A stretch of 64,000 nt of DNA from Variovorax ginsengisoli (GCF_030811835.1 NZ_JAUSRO010000001.1:405583-469582); one strand, 5' to 3'. Counted from the stretch's first letter, positions 27,434-36,947 are shown. Made by a program: numbers and translations. Notes: generated from the letters alone by a model not told the origin.

Positions 27434-30402
27434 CAGCGCACTCCCTCGGTGCTGTCCGCTGCCGCTTCGGCGGCGTCGGCCGCGTCGGCCAACTCTGCCT
27501 TCTTTTTCTCGTCCTGCTCGTCGCTCCAGCGGTGGCTGCGCACCGACTGGTGGGCCAGGCCGGTCAGGATCAGCATGGTCGCACCAAGCACCATCGCGAA
27601 CACGCCCATATCGAAGAACATCGCGCTCGGCACGTGGATCTCGCCGAGGACCGGCAGATCGAAGTGCGCGGTGTGGGTGGTCAGGAATGGATAGCCCAGC
27701 ACCACCGCGCCGCCGCCCGTGGCCAAGGCCAACAGCAGGCCGATGGCGATCCAGCGGCGCGGATAGATGCGCAGGTGCTCTTCCACCCACTCGGTGCCCG
27801 AAACGATGAACTGCAGCACCAGCGCGACCGACATCACCAGTCCCGCGACAAAGCCGCCACCGGGCGCGTTGTGGCCGCGCATGAAGAAGTACACCGCCAC
27901 CAGCACCGACAGCGGCAACAGAAGCCGCACCAGCACGGCCGGCACCATCAGATAGCCCACGGCGGTGTCGGCGGCGCGGCGCGGGTTGAGCAGGTCGCTG
28001 CTGCCGTCGTCGATCTGCAGGCGCTGCTGCACCGGCAGCGCCATCGACTCGATGGCAGGCCGGAAACGGCGCAGCAGTGCGTACACGGTGAGTGCCACCA
28101 CGCCGAGCACCGTGATCTCGCCGAACGTATCGAATCCGCGGAAGTCCACCAGCATGACGTTGACCACATTGGTGCCACCGCCGTCGGGCAGCGCGTGTTC
28201 CAGGAAAAAGGGCGAGATGCTGTCGGCGAAGCGCCGCGTCATCATCATCCAGGCCAGCGAAGCCATGCCGCAGCCGGCGATGGCGGCCACCAGCAGGTCG
28301 CGGCCACGCCGGCCCCACGGCCGAAGGCGCGCCGACGCCGGCTGAGGAATCGCCTTTCGCATCGGCAGCCAGCGCAGGCCCAGCAGGATGAGCACGGTGG
28401 TCACAGCTTCGACCACCAGCTGGGTGAGTGCGAGGTCGGGCGCGGAGAACCAGATGTAGGTGATGCAGCACACCAGGCCCGATGCCGCAGCCAGCATGAG
28501 CGAGGCGAGCCGGTGGAACTTGGCCTGCCAGGCGGCGGCCAGCGCGCAGCCGCCGCCGATCAGCCAGGTCATGGCGAACATCGGCGAGAAGCTCAGCGGC
28601 TCGCGCAACCCGTGCGACGCGGGTGTGTACCACAGCGATGCGCCCGCGCCGGCCACGGCGACCAGCACCAGCATGAGCAGTTGCGCCTGCATGCGCCGGG
28701 TGCCCAGCAGCCGGCGACTGCGTCGGCCGGCCTCGCTCAGGCGCGCGAGCAGGTTCTCGAAAATGCGCTGGCCGTCGATCCGGTGCAGCATCGGCGTGTG
28801 TTCCAGATGGCCTGCGGCGCGCCCGCGGCGCTGCACCATGTAGAGCGCGGCCCCGCCCGCCAGCGCGATCAGGCTCATGACCAGCGGCACATTGAAGCCG
28901 TGCCACAGCGCCAGGCTGTAGTCGGGCAGCACGCCACCGACCACAGGCGCCGCAGCGGCGGCCAGCATCGGGCCGACCGACCAGGCCGGTGCCACGCCCA
29001 CCACCAGGCAGACCAGTACCAGCAGCTCGACCGGCACGCGCATCCAGTGCGGCGGTTCGTGCGGCTGCTTGGGCACGGCGTCGCCACTTGGGGGGCCGAA
29101 GAACACATCGAACACGAACCGCGCTGAATAGGCCACGCTGAAGACGCCTGCCACGGTGGCGATCACCGGCAGGCTGAAATTGACCCACGGCGTGGACTGG
29201 ATGAACACCGTCTCGGCGAAGAACATCTCCTTGGACAGGAAGCCGTTGAGCAGCGGAACCCCCGCCATCGATGCGCTCGCGATGATGGCCAGCATGCCGG
29301 TGATCGGCATCAGGCGCAGCAGTCCGCTGAGCTTGCGGATGTCGCGCGTGCCGGTTTCGTGGTCGATGATGCCCGCAGCCATGAACAGCGACGCCTTGAA
29401 GGTCGCGTGGTTCATGATGTGGAACACTGCCGCCACGGCCGCCAGCGGACTGTTGAGCCCGAGCAGCAGGGTGATGAGCCCCAGGTGCGAGATCGTCGAA
29501 TAGGCCAGCAACGCCTTGAGGTCGCGCTGGAACATGGCGATGAAACCGCCCAGCAGCAGCGTGATCGCCCCCGCACCGCCCACCAGCCAGAACCAGGCGT
29601 CGGTGCCCGAGAGCACCGGCCAGAGCCGCGCCATCAGGAACACGCCCAACTTGACCATGGTTGCCGAATGCAGGTAAGCCGATACCGGCGTGGGTGCCGC
29701 CATGGCACGTGGCAGCCAGAAGTGGAAAGGAAACTGCGCGCTCTTGGTGAACGCGCCGAGCAGCACCAGCACGAGGGCGGTCGCATACAGCGGATGCGCA
29801 CGAATCACATCACCCGAGGCCAGCACCGCATCGAGTTCGTAGCTCCCGACGATGTGCCCCAGCACCAACACGCCCGCCAACAGGCACAGCCCGCCCGCGC
29901 CCGTGACGGTGAGCGCCATGCGCGCGCCGCGCCGCGCGTCACGCCGGTGGTGCCAGTAGCCGATGAGCAGGAAGGAGAAAAGGCTGGTGAGCTCCCAGAA
30001 GAGCACCATCTGCACCAGATTGCCTGACAGTACGACCCCCATCATCGCGCCCATGAAGGCAAGGAAGAAGGAGAAGAAGCGAGGCACCGGGTCGGAGGCC
30101 GACATGTAGTAGCGCGCGTACAGCACCACCAGCGCGCCGATGCCCAACACCAGCATGCAGAACAGCCAGGCAAAGCCGTCCATGCGCAGCACGAGGTTCA
30201 GGCCGAAGGCGGGCAACCATTCGATCTCCTGGCGGATCACATTGCCGTTGGACAGCCGAGGAAACAGGGATGCGACCCCGATGGCGCAACCCAATGCGAC
30301 CAGTCCGGCCAGTGTCGACTCCCTGTTGCGGGCGTTCGACGGCAGAAAAGCCGCCAGCACGCTGGCCATGAAGGGGAGGGCGACGAGGAGGACAAGGGGC
30401 AT
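27433..30402 (-). CDS. mnhA: Fused Na+(K+)/H+ antiporter subunits A and B
   Basis: 989-aa protein. Residues 1 to about 770 are MnhA/PhaA, NuoL-like, with LVQMVLFWELTSLFSFLLIG (glutamate), FTKSAQFPFHFWLPRAM (lysine) and NHATFKASLFMAAG. The C-terminal part (about 830-965) is an MnhB domain with FMRGHNAPGGGFVAGL. So A and B form one chain, as in PhaAB of rhizobia and other proteobacteria. ATG at 30402 is used; a GTG directly before it is possible. First gene of the operon; a 17-base palindrome sits just upstream. Confidence 0.9.
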   Translation of the reverse strand: MPLVLLVALPFMASVLAAFLPSNARNRESTLAGLVALGCAIGVASLFPRLSNGNVIRQEIEWLPAFGLNLVLRMDGFAWLFCMLVLGIGALVVLYARYYMSASDPVPRFFSFFLAFMGAMMGVVLSGNLVQMVLFWELTSLFSFLLIGYWHHRRDARRGARMALTVTGAGGLCLLAGVLVLGHIVGSYELDAVLASGDVIRAHPLYATALVLVLLGAFTKSAQFPFHFWLPRAMAAPTPVSAYLHSATMVKLGVFLMARLWPVLSGTDAWFWLVGGAGAITLLLGGFIAMFQRDLKALLAYSTISHLGLITLLLGLNSPLAAVAAVFHIMNHATFKASLFMAAGIIDHETGTRDIRKLSGLLRLMPITGMLAIIASASMAGVPLLNGFLSKEMFFAETVFIQSTPWVNFSLPVIATVAGVFSVAYSARFVFDVFFGPPSGDAVPKQPHEPPHWMRVPVELLVLVCLVVGVAPAWSVGPMLAAAAAPVVGGVLPDYSLALWHGFNVPLVMSLIALAGGAALYMVQRRGRAAGHLEHTPMLHRIDGQRIFENLLARLSEAGRRSRRLLGTRRMQAQLLMLVLVAVAGAGASLWYTPASHGLREPLSFSPMFAMTWLIGGGCALAAAWQAKFHRLASLMLAAASGLVCCITYIWFSAPDLALTQLVVEAVTTVLILLGLRWLPMRKAIPQPASARLRPWGRRGRDLLVAAIAGCGMASLAWMMMTRRFADSISPFFLEHALPDGGGTNVVNVMLVDFRGFDTFGEITVLGVVALTVYALLRRFRPAIESMALPVQQRLQIDDGSSDLLNPRRAADTAVGYLMVPAVLVRLLLPLSVLVAVYFFMRGHNAPGGGFVAGLVMSVALVLQFIVSGTEWVEEHLRIYPRRWIAIGLLLALATGGGAVVLGYPFLTTHTAHFDLPVLGEIHVPSAMFFDMGVFAMVLGATMLILTGLAHQSVRSHRWSDEQDEKKKAELADAADAAEAAADSTEGVR

Positions 30403-30405
30403 CAC

Positions 30406-30422
30406 GGTCGATTCTATCGACC
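30406..30422. promoter_or_regulatory. Palindrome just upstream of mnhA
   Basis: Perfect palindrome GGTCGAT-TCT-ATCGACC (arms 30406-30412 and 30416-30422), ending four bases before the mnhA ATG. On the minus strand it contains TAGAAT, a -10-like hexamer, but no matching -35 is seen at normal spacing. It may be an operator or a translation-blocking hairpin; there is no clear ribosome binding site between it and the start. Confidence 0.35.
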
Positions 30423-30591
30423 GGGCTCGAGCTCCTGATGCGAAAAAACCTCAGCCAGGCGTGGCGCTTTGTCAAAACGCGTCGGCGAGGAGGCGCCGTG
30501 CCTTGGCGTATCAACGCGCCCACACAGCCAGCACCGCATATCAGCGCCGGGCCATGACGCATCCATGTGGCGTGTGTTCAAGACAGAGGGT

Positions 30592-31812
30592 TCAGCGACC
30601 GTCGAACCAGGACTTCCACTGCGGTACCGCGGTGGCGAAGGTGCCGCGGTGCGTGGTCGGGCCGGTGGAGATGGCTTCGACGGCCTTGTTGCCGGCGCCG
30701 AGTGCCTGCGCGTAGGTCTGCGCGAGGCGGCCGACGCCCACGGTGATGGCTTCGTCCGTGTCACCGTAGTAGTTTCGGACCGGCGATTTGATGACCCAGC
30801 GGTACGACTGCGTCTCTGCGATCAGCTTGCCGAAGGCGGAGTCGGCGAAATACTGCGGGTTGAAGTAGTCGGGCTTGAGCAGCTTGTGCAGATCGGTTGG
30901 GATGTCGGCAGGGTTGACGGGCGGACCTGCCGGGCGGTCGTAGGCCTTCTTGGCTACATCGTAGTAGGCATCGTTGAGCACCGACCGGGCCAGGCCGGGC
31001 ACGCCGTAGTAGTTCTCATACGAGAAGGCGGACAGGATGAAGATGCTGTTGAGCCAGACGGCGTCGTAGGACCGCGGGAAATTAAGGAAACCGCTCATGG
31101 CGATGCCGAGATCAAGCGGCGCGCTCGCGGTGGCCGCACCATTCACCGGAATGCCGGTCTTTTCAAGCTTTTCGAGCAACGCCATCGTCACGAATCCGCC
31201 CTGTGACCATCCGGCCAGGTACAGCTTGTCGGTCTTGCGGCCGAGGCTCGCCAGCACGCCCTTGGAAGCGGTCAGCAGGTCAAAGCAGGCCTGCTGCTGG
31301 CTGGCCTTCACAAGATAGCCCTCGGGCTCGGTCGAGACACCCAGGCCGAAGTAGTCGGCACCGATGAGCGCGTAGCCCTGGCCGGCGAACTGGGCAATCA
31401 TCAATTGCGTTTCCGGGGACTGCTCAGCGAACGACGGGACTTCCTGGCGACCGTACACGGTGCCGTGCTGGTAGGACACCAACGGCAGCGTCGTGTCCTG
31501 GGTGTCGGGGAGTGCCAGCAGGCCCGATGCGCGCGTGGGCTTGTTGCCCTTTTCGGGTACCACGGTCGAATACGTGATCCGGTAGAGGTTCACGCCGGTG
31601 CGCGCGGGCGTGTAGGGCACGTTGATGCCCGAGAACTTGGGCGTGTCGCTCGTGAGGATCGCATTGAGCTTGGCAACGTCCCAGTGCGCGACCAGTTCGA
31701 ATTTTGTATCGCCGACGATCGTCTTCACGGCTGTGTCTTGGGCGTGCACGGGCGCAGCGATCACCGTAGCCATTGCGCCGGCGACGAGCAGCGCGTTGAG
31801 GAATTTGAGCAT
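30592..31812 (-). CDS. Secreted alpha/beta hydrolase (lipase/esterase-like)
   Basis: 406-aa exported hydrolase. A Sec signal peptide spans residues 1-24 (MLKFLNALLVAGAM..., cleavage after VHA). The nucleophile elbow is GWSQGG with Ser203; HGT (residues 116-118) is a likely oxyanion-hole strand, and a His near the C-terminus (TTHRGTF) may complete the triad. It resembles bacterial secreted lipases of the LIP/DUF3089-like type. ATG at 31812 is preferred to a GTG at 31836. It lies 129 bases downstream of dctM on the same strand, suggesting that it releases the solute taken up by the TRAP system. Confidence 0.72.
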   Translation of the reverse strand: MLKFLNALLVAGAMATVIAAPVHAQDTAVKTIVGDTKFELVAHWDVAKLNAILTSDTPKFSGINVPYTPARTGVNLYRITYSTVVPEKGNKPTRASGLLALPDTQDTTLPLVSYQHGTVYGRQEVPSFAEQSPETQLMIAQFAGQGYALIGADYFGLGVSTEPEGYLVKASQQQACFDLLTASKGVLASLGRKTDKLYLAGWSQGGFVTMALLEKLEKTGIPVNGAATASAPLDLGIAMSGFLNFPRSYDAVWLNSIFILSAFSYENYYGVPGLARSVLNDAYYDVAKKAYDRPAGPPVNPADIPTDLHKLLKPDYFNPQYFADSAFGKLIAETQSYRWVIKSPVRNYYGDTDEAITVGVGRLAQTYAQALGAGNKAVEAISTGPTTHRGTFATAVPQWKSWFDGR

Positions 31813-31941
31813 TTTCTTGGCGTAGTTTGGATACACAAAAACAAAGCGATCGGGCGCGCAAAGACTGCTGCCACACCGGAGCGTTTCGAAATGTATCTCA
31901 ATTTGGAAGCCGCGTCGAGGCGAGGCGAAGCGGGCCTCGCG

Positions 31942-33255
31942 CTAGCGCTCGGAACCCATCATCAGGTTCGGAACGATGGTCACGATGCTTGGAAAGACCG
32001 TGATCAGCCCGATGCACAGCACGAGGCACATGAAGAAGGGGATGGCCGCTTTCGCGATCACGTTGCTGTCCTTGCCGGTCATGTTCTGCAGCACGAAGAG
32101 GTTGAAACCCACCGGTGGGGTGACCTCGGCGATCTCGACCAGCAGCACGATGAAGATGCCGAACCAGACCAGGTCGAAGCCGGCCTTCTGGATCATCGGC
32201 AGCACGACCGCGCTGGTCAGCACGATCATCGAGATGCCGTCGAGCGCCGTACCCAGCACCAGGTAGACGATCACCAGCGAGCCGATGAGTGCATAGGGCG
32301 ACAGGTGCATGCTGTCGACCCATTCGGCCAGTTCGCGCGGAATGCCGGTGAAAGCCATGGTCTTGGTGAGGAAGGCCGCTCCGGCCAGGATGAACATGAT
32401 CATGCAACTGGTGCGCGTGGCACCCATTAGCGCGTCCTTGAAGTTCTTCCAGGTCAGGCTCCTGCCGTAGGCGGCAATCGCCAGCGAACCCAGCACCCCG
32501 AAGGCCGCGCACTCGGTGGCGGTCGCCCAGCCGGCGACCAGCACCCAGATGATGAAGACGATCAGCAGCGTGCAGGGGATCAGGTTGCCTGACAGGCGGA
32601 TCTTCTCCATGAAGGTGGTCGGTGGATCTGCGGGTGGTACCTTGGTCGGATTGCGCCAGCTCCACCAGGCGATGTAGCCCGAGAACAGCAGCATCAGCAG
32701 CAGACCGGGCAGGAAGCCGGCCAGGAAGATGCGGATGATCGACGCATCGGCGGCGACCGCGTAGACCACCATGGTGATCGATGGCGGGATCAGGATGCCC
32801 AGCGTGCCGGCCGTCGCGAGCGAGCCGATGGCCAGCTTCTCGTCGTAGCCGCGGCGCTTGAGTTCGGGCAGCGCCACCTTGGCGATCGTGGCACAGGTCG
32901 CGGCCGAGGAGCCGGACACCGAACCGAACACGCCGCAGCCGATGATGGTGGTGTGCATCAGCCGGCCCGGCACGCGGTTGAGCCACGGGCGCAGGCCTTC
33001 GAACATCTCTTCGCTGAGCTTGGTGCGGAACAGGATCTCGCCCATCCAGATGAACAGGGGCAGCGCCGCCAGTTCCCAACTCGCATTGCTCTCCCAGAAG
33101 GAAGAGAACAGGTTCTTGGCAGGCAGCGTGCTGGTGAAGAAGGCCTGGCCGACCCAGCCGACGATGGCCAGCGTCATGGCGATCCACACGCCGCCGGCCA
33201 GCAGCACCAGCATGATGACGAGCAGCAGCGCGCCCATCAGGAGGGTTTCGATCAT
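31942..33255 (-). CDS. dctM: TRAP transporter large permease
   Basis: 437-aa DctM-type membrane protein with about 12 hydrophobic helices. Signature stretches are SVSGSSAATCATIAKVALPE, GTLGILIPPSITMVVYA and the closing AEVTPPVGFNLFVLQ. Catalytic membrane subunit of a sodium-coupled, binding-protein-dependent importer. It follows dctQ by nine bases. Confidence 0.92.
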   Translation of the reverse strand: MIETLLMGALLLVIMLVLLAGGVWIAMTLAIVGWVGQAFFTSTLPAKNLFSSFWESNASWELAALPLFIWMGEILFRTKLSEEMFEGLRPWLNRVPGRLMHTTIIGCGVFGSVSGSSAATCATIAKVALPELKRRGYDEKLAIGSLATAGTLGILIPPSITMVVYAVAADASIIRIFLAGFLPGLLLMLLFSGYIAWWSWRNPTKVPPADPPTTFMEKIRLSGNLIPCTLLIVFIIWVLVAGWATATECAAFGVLGSLAIAAYGRSLTWKNFKDALMGATRTSCMIMFILAGAAFLTKTMAFTGIPRELAEWVDSMHLSPYALIGSLVIVYLVLGTALDGISMIVLTSAVVLPMIQKAGFDLVWFGIFIVLLVEIAEVTPPVGFNLFVLQNMTGKDSNVIAKAAIPFFMCLVLCIGLITVFPSIVTIVPNLMMGSER

Positions 33256-33264
33256 GATGCGCTG

Positions 33265-33798
33265 TCAGACGTCGGAGGAAAAGTCGCCGGCGGCATGCCG
33301 CTCTTCGATGGCGCGCTGGTAGCTGGGTTTCTCGCCACGCACCACGCCCACCAGTTCGTCGACCATGGCGAGCAGCAGCAGCCAGCAACCCAGCACGAAG
33401 GTCGATTGCGGGATCCAGATCGGAATCACCACCAGTCCCGTGGCCATCTCCGCGAACTCGTAGCTCTCCCAGGTGAAGCTGGTGGCCGCGTAGGTGAGGT
33501 AGGCCACCGACACAGAGGCGATCAGCAGGCAGATGACGTCGAGTGCACGGCGCAGGCGAGGGCCGACGGCGTCCAGCAGCAGGGTCACGCGGACGAAGTC
33601 GCCATGGCGAAACGCATGCGCCATGGCAAAGAACGCAGCCGCTGCGCACAGCCAGGCCACCACGTCGTTGAGCCCGCTCACATGCCAGTTCATCTGTCGG
33701 CCGACGCCCGCGACGATCATCAGCACGAAGATCAGGAATACGCAGAACGCGCCCAGTGCGCCGGCACCGTCGTACAGGCGGTCCAGAAAGCGGCGCAT
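33265..33798 (-). CDS. dctQ: TRAP transporter small permease
   Basis: 177-aa DctQ protein with four membrane helices. The segment VVAWLCAAAAFFAMAHAF..GDFVRVTLL is the usual DctQ core. It lies between dctP (gap three bases) and dctM, the standard TRAP order P-Q-M. The C-terminal 25 residues are hydrophilic. Confidence 0.9.
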   Translation of the reverse strand: MRRFLDRLYDGAGALGAFCVFLIFVLMIVAGVGRQMNWHVSGLNDVVAWLCAAAAFFAMAHAFRHGDFVRVTLLLDAVGPRLRRALDVICLLIASVSVAYLTYAATSFTWESYEFAEMATGLVVIPIWIPQSTFVLGCWLLLLAMVDELVGVVRGEKPSYQRAIEERHAAGDFSSDV

Positions 33799-33801
33799 GG
33801 A

Positions 33802-34770
33802 TCAGTTCTTCTTGTAGGCGTCGACGATCGCGGCGCCATCGGCACCCGCAACCTTGAGCCAGTCGGCCTGCATGATGCCGCCGACCTGGCGCATGTCGGC
33901 GTCCAGCTTGGGCGAGGGCTTGTGGATCTTCATGCCGCGCTCGGCCAACAGGCGTTTGTATTCGGCGTTCTTTTCTTCGGCGACCTTCCAGCCACGTGCC
34001 TCGGCGTCGGCAGCCGCCTTGAGCACGGCCGCCTTGGTGGGCGCGTCGAGCGCATCGAAAGATTTGGCATTCACCAGGATCGCATTCTTCGGAATCCAGG
34101 CCTGGGTGTCGTAGAAATTCTTGATGCTCTCGTAGGTCTTGGTGTCATAGCCGGTGGAGCCGGAACTCATGTAGCTTTCGATCACGCCCGTGGCCATGGC
34201 GGCGCTCAGCTCGGCCTGCTGGATCTGCACGGGCTGCGCACCGATGAGTTCGGCAATCTTTGCCGTGGCCGGGCTGTAGGCGCGCCACTTGACGCCGCGC
34301 AGGTCGGCCACCGAGCCGATTTCCTTCTTCACGTAGATGCCCTGCGGCGCCCAGGGCACCATGAACAGCACCTTGATGCCTTGCGCGGCCAGCAGCTTTT
34401 CCATGGCGGGCTTGGATGCGCCGTAAAGCTTTTTGGCTTCAGGGTAGGTGGTGGCCAGGAAGGGCACGCCGTCCAGCGCGTAGATCGGGTTTTCATTGGC
34501 AAAGTTCGCCAGCAGGATCTCACCGGCCTGCGCCTGGCCGCTCTGCACCGCGCGTTTGATTTCCGGGGCCTTGAACAGCGACGCGTTGGCGTGCACCGTG
34601 ATCTTGACCTTGCCACCCGTCGCTGCATCCACGTCCTTGGCGAACTGCGTGATGTTTTCGGTGTGGTAGTTGGTCGCAGGATAGGCGGTCGGCAGGTCCC
34701 AGCGGGTTTGAGCGAAGGAAGCCGCACCGAAGGCGAGACCGGCGACGGCGATGCAAAACTTGCGATTCAT
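33802..34770 (-). CDS. dctP: TRAP transporter periplasmic substrate-binding protein
   Basis: 322-aa DctP-type protein with a short signal peptide (about 1-20, cleavage after SFA). Ligand-binding features of the family are present: RAVQSGQAQAGEI, FMVPWAPQGIYVKKEIGSVADLRGVKWRAYS (in parts) with the conserved arginine, and AELSAAMATGVIESYMSSG. Ligand is probably an organic acid but not identifiable. First gene of the TRAP operon; a minus-strand terminator separates it from the upstream gene. Confidence 0.9.
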   Translation of the reverse strand: MNRKFCIAVAGLAFGAASFAQTRWDLPTAYPATNYHTENITQFAKDVDAATGGKVKITVHANASLFKAPEIKRAVQSGQAQAGEILLANFANENPIYALDGVPFLATTYPEAKKLYGASKPAMEKLLAAQGIKVLFMVPWAPQGIYVKKEIGSVADLRGVKWRAYSPATAKIAELIGAQPVQIQQAELSAAMATGVIESYMSSGSTGYDTKTYESIKNFYDTQAWIPKNAILVNAKSFDALDAPTKAAVLKAAADAEARGWKVAEEKNAEYKRLLAERGMKIHKPSPKLDADMRQVGGIMQADWLKVAGADGAAIVDAYKKN

Positions 34771-34883
34771 GGGTGCTCCGAACAGGAAGTGAAGGGCAGA
34801 ACAACGATGCGTCTCTCCCTGCAAATATCGGGCCACTCCCGCCCTTGAGCCAGCATGAATACCCTGAATGCAACCTGACCCAG

Positions 34884-34913
34884 CACAAAAAAACCGCCTG
34901 GTGAGGCGGTTTT
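34884..34913 (-). terminator. Rho-independent terminator of the helix-hairpin-helix gene
   Basis: On the minus strand a 10-bp stem AAAACCGCCT / AGGCGGTTTT (34913-34904 and 34899-34890, loop CACC) is followed by a run of seven Ts. It lies 48 bases after the stop of the gene at 34961-35287. It could also act on the plus strand, but no gene there needs it. Confidence 0.85.
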
Positions 34914-34960
34914 CAGTCGCGCGACCCGGCACCGCGCGGGGTGCCAGGCGATACGGATGC

Positions 34961-35287
34961 TCAGGGCTTGGCGGCTGCTGCTTTTGCAGGTGCAGCCTTG
35001 GCCGCAGGCGCCATGCTGCCACCCCTGAAGCTCTCGCCGTTCACTGTCATGCCTTCAGCGGACAGCTTGGAGGCCGACTTTTCCTTGACGCCCTTGACGC
35101 GGAGCATGAGGTCGGGCCAGTCCTTGAACGCACCTTGCTGGCGCGCATCGAGGATGCGTTTGGACAGCGATGGGCCGACACCCTTGAGTCCGTCGAGGTC
35201 GGCGGCCGTCGCCTTGTTGGCGTCGACTGCGGCATAGGACGCCAAAGCGAACAGCATGACCGAAGCGGCCAGAAATTTCTTCAACAT
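34961..35287 (-). CDS. ComEA-like helix-hairpin-helix protein
   Basis: 108-aa exported protein: signal peptide MLKKFLAASVMLFALASYAA, then a helix-hairpin-helix DNA-binding domain (VDANKATAADLDGLKGVGPS, KRILDARQQGAFKDWPDL) of about 60 residues, and an Ala/Pro/Lys tail. ComEA homologues bind DNA in the periplasm during natural transformation; this one is of the short, soluble proteobacterial type. ATG at 35287 is chosen for the signal peptide. Stand-alone gene with its own terminator. Confidence 0.78.
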   Translation of the reverse strand: MLKKFLAASVMLFALASYAAVDANKATAADLDGLKGVGPSLSKRILDARQQGAFKDWPDLMLRVKGVKEKSASKLSAEGMTVNGESFRGGSMAPAAKAAPAKAAAAKP

Positions 35288-35415
35288 GAACAACTCTCCC
35301 TGAGTCTTATGGTGATGGATAAAAGATCGGATGTGCATGCTCAGCCTCGGGCTGGCGTGCATCGAAAGCTTATCCCTCTTTGCGAAAATCGCCCTGTTGA
35401 AAAAGTTACGGTTGC

Positions 35416-36600
35416 TCAGAGTTCTTCGACCCGGCGTGGCGGATAGCTGTCCCAGGCCTGGCAACCTGGGCAATGCCAGAAGTACTGGTGGGCCTCGAAG
35501 CCGCAGGCTGCGCAACGGTAGCGCATCAACGGACGCGTGGCCTGGTCGAGTGCCCGCTGGACCTGGGGGTGGAACTGTTCGTGCTCGAAGCGTTCGCCAG
35601 CCAGCCAGCGCGAAGCGGCGACCAGCGAGGGCTGATGTGCGAGATGGGCAATGTAGCCGTCACGCGGCACGGGTGCGTCGTCGGGCGATGGCAGTGCGCC
35701 AGGCAACGCCGGGGGCACGCCGCCCAGCGCGATGACCGCTTCCAGCACGTCGATGGAGGGGGACTCCTCATAGCGCCGCTGCAGCAGCGCCAGTGCCTCG
35801 CCGGCGTGGCCCGCCGCCACAGCGGCCTGCTGCAGCATCGCTGCGTACAGGGGCAGTGCGAGCGGCGCTCGCTCGCTGAGTGCGCGCAGCGTAGCGAAGG
35901 CCGCATTCGCGTCGTCGCGGCGCAGTTGCAGCGCCGCCATGTCGATGGCTGGACGCGGCGCGTCGGGCGCGAGGGCTGCGGCCTGCTGCAGCATCGCGCT
36001 CGCAGTGGTTGCGTTGCCGGCGCTGATCTGTTCGTCCGCCTGTTCGCACAGGTGGTGGGCGCGCCGCGCCGTGTAGCTCGCCTGCTCGGTCGCGTCGAGC
36101 TTTTGGGCTACGGCAGCAGCTTGGACCCACTCCCGCGAACGTTCGTAGATGGCCAGCAGCGACAGCAGGGCCGCATTTTCGTAGTGGGTGCCCTCGAGTT
36201 TCTGCAGGGCGGCTTCTGCGCGGTCGAGCAGACCGGCACGCAGGAAGTCCTGTGCCAGTGCATGTTGCGCGCGGTCGCGGTCGGCGCGGCTCAGGTCGCC
36301 CCGGCTCAGCAAATGCTCATGCACGCGCACTGCGCGTTGGTACTCGCCGCGGCGGCGAAACAGGTTGCCCAGCGCAAAGTGCAGTTCCTGTGTGTCAGGA
36401 TCGTTCTGCACTGCCTCGATGAACGCATCGATGGCCTGATCCTGCTGCTCGTTGAGCAAGAAGTTGAGGCCACGAAAGTAGGCCTTGGGCGCCTGCCGGT
36501 TCTCGAAGCGCAACTGACGCAGGTCGAAGCGTGAGGCCAGCCAGCCCAGCACGAAGGCGATCGGCAGGCTCAGCAGCAGCCAGGTGAAGTCAAAGTCCAT
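35416..36600 (-). CDS. lapB: Lipopolysaccharide assembly protein LapB (TPR)
   Basis: 394-aa protein anchored by one N-terminal helix (FTWLLLSLPIAFVLGWL), followed by tandem TPR repeats (about 45-330; e.g. ELHFALGNLFRRRGEYQRAV) and a C-terminal rubredoxin-like metal site, CAACGF ... CPGC. This is the LapB/YciM layout (E. coli 389 aa); LapB regulates LpxC proteolysis. It overlaps lapA by 11 bases. Confidence 0.88.
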   Translation of the reverse strand: MDFDFTWLLLSLPIAFVLGWLASRFDLRQLRFENRQAPKAYFRGLNFLLNEQQDQAIDAFIEAVQNDPDTQELHFALGNLFRRRGEYQRAVRVHEHLLSRGDLSRADRDRAQHALAQDFLRAGLLDRAEAALQKLEGTHYENAALLSLLAIYERSREWVQAAAVAQKLDATEQASYTARRAHHLCEQADEQISAGNATTASAMLQQAAALAPDAPRPAIDMAALQLRRDDANAAFATLRALSERAPLALPLYAAMLQQAAVAAGHAGEALALLQRRYEESPSIDVLEAVIALGGVPPALPGALPSPDDAPVPRDGYIAHLAHQPSLVAASRWLAGERFEHEQFHPQVQRALDQATRPLMRYRCAACGFEAHQYFWHCPGCQAWDSYPPRRVEEL

Positions 36601-36907
36601 GTTGGCGAACGGCAGGCAGGTCGGTGGTGGGCGGGACGGGTGCCGCGGGCGTCGGCCCGGGCGGCGCAACTTCGCGCGCAGCGGCGGGGCGCGTGGCGGC
36701 GCTGCGATGCTTCCACCATCCCGGCAGCATACCGAGTGCGCCGACCACCAGGCCGCCGGTGAATGCGGCGAGCACGACCAGCACCAGCGGCGCACGCCAA
36801 TACGTTCCGAAGAAGAAGTAGACGGTCGCGTCGTGCTGGTTGTTCAGCGCGAAAGCGAAGAGGGTAAAAAAAATGGCTGCCTTGAGCAGCCACAGGAGGT
36901 ATTTCAT
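36590..36907 (-). CDS. lapA: Lipopolysaccharide assembly protein LapA
   Basis: 105-aa inner-membrane protein with two hydrophobic helices (LLWLLKAAIFFTLFAFAL and LVLVVLAAFTGGLVVGAL) and a Pro/Ala-rich cytoplasmic tail. LapA/DUF1049 family. ATG at 36907 has an AGGGG site seven bases upstream; the ATG two codons earlier would be too close to it. Forms an operon with lapB and lies 40 bases after ihfB. Confidence 0.85.
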   Translation of the reverse strand: MKYLLWLLKAAIFFTLFAFALNNQHDATVYFFFGTYWRAPLVLVVLAAFTGGLVVGALGMLPGWWKHRSAATRPAAAREVAPPGPTPAAPVPPTTDLPAVRQHGL

Positions 36908-36947
36908 GCGCATCCCCTAAGGCAGGCGGATTCTACTTTTGCAGGCG

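Noticed and set aside
30470..30475. TTGACA on the minus strand as -35 of the mnh promoter
   Set aside because: No -10 hexamer at 16-18 bases; the only TAGAAT is more than 50 bases away.
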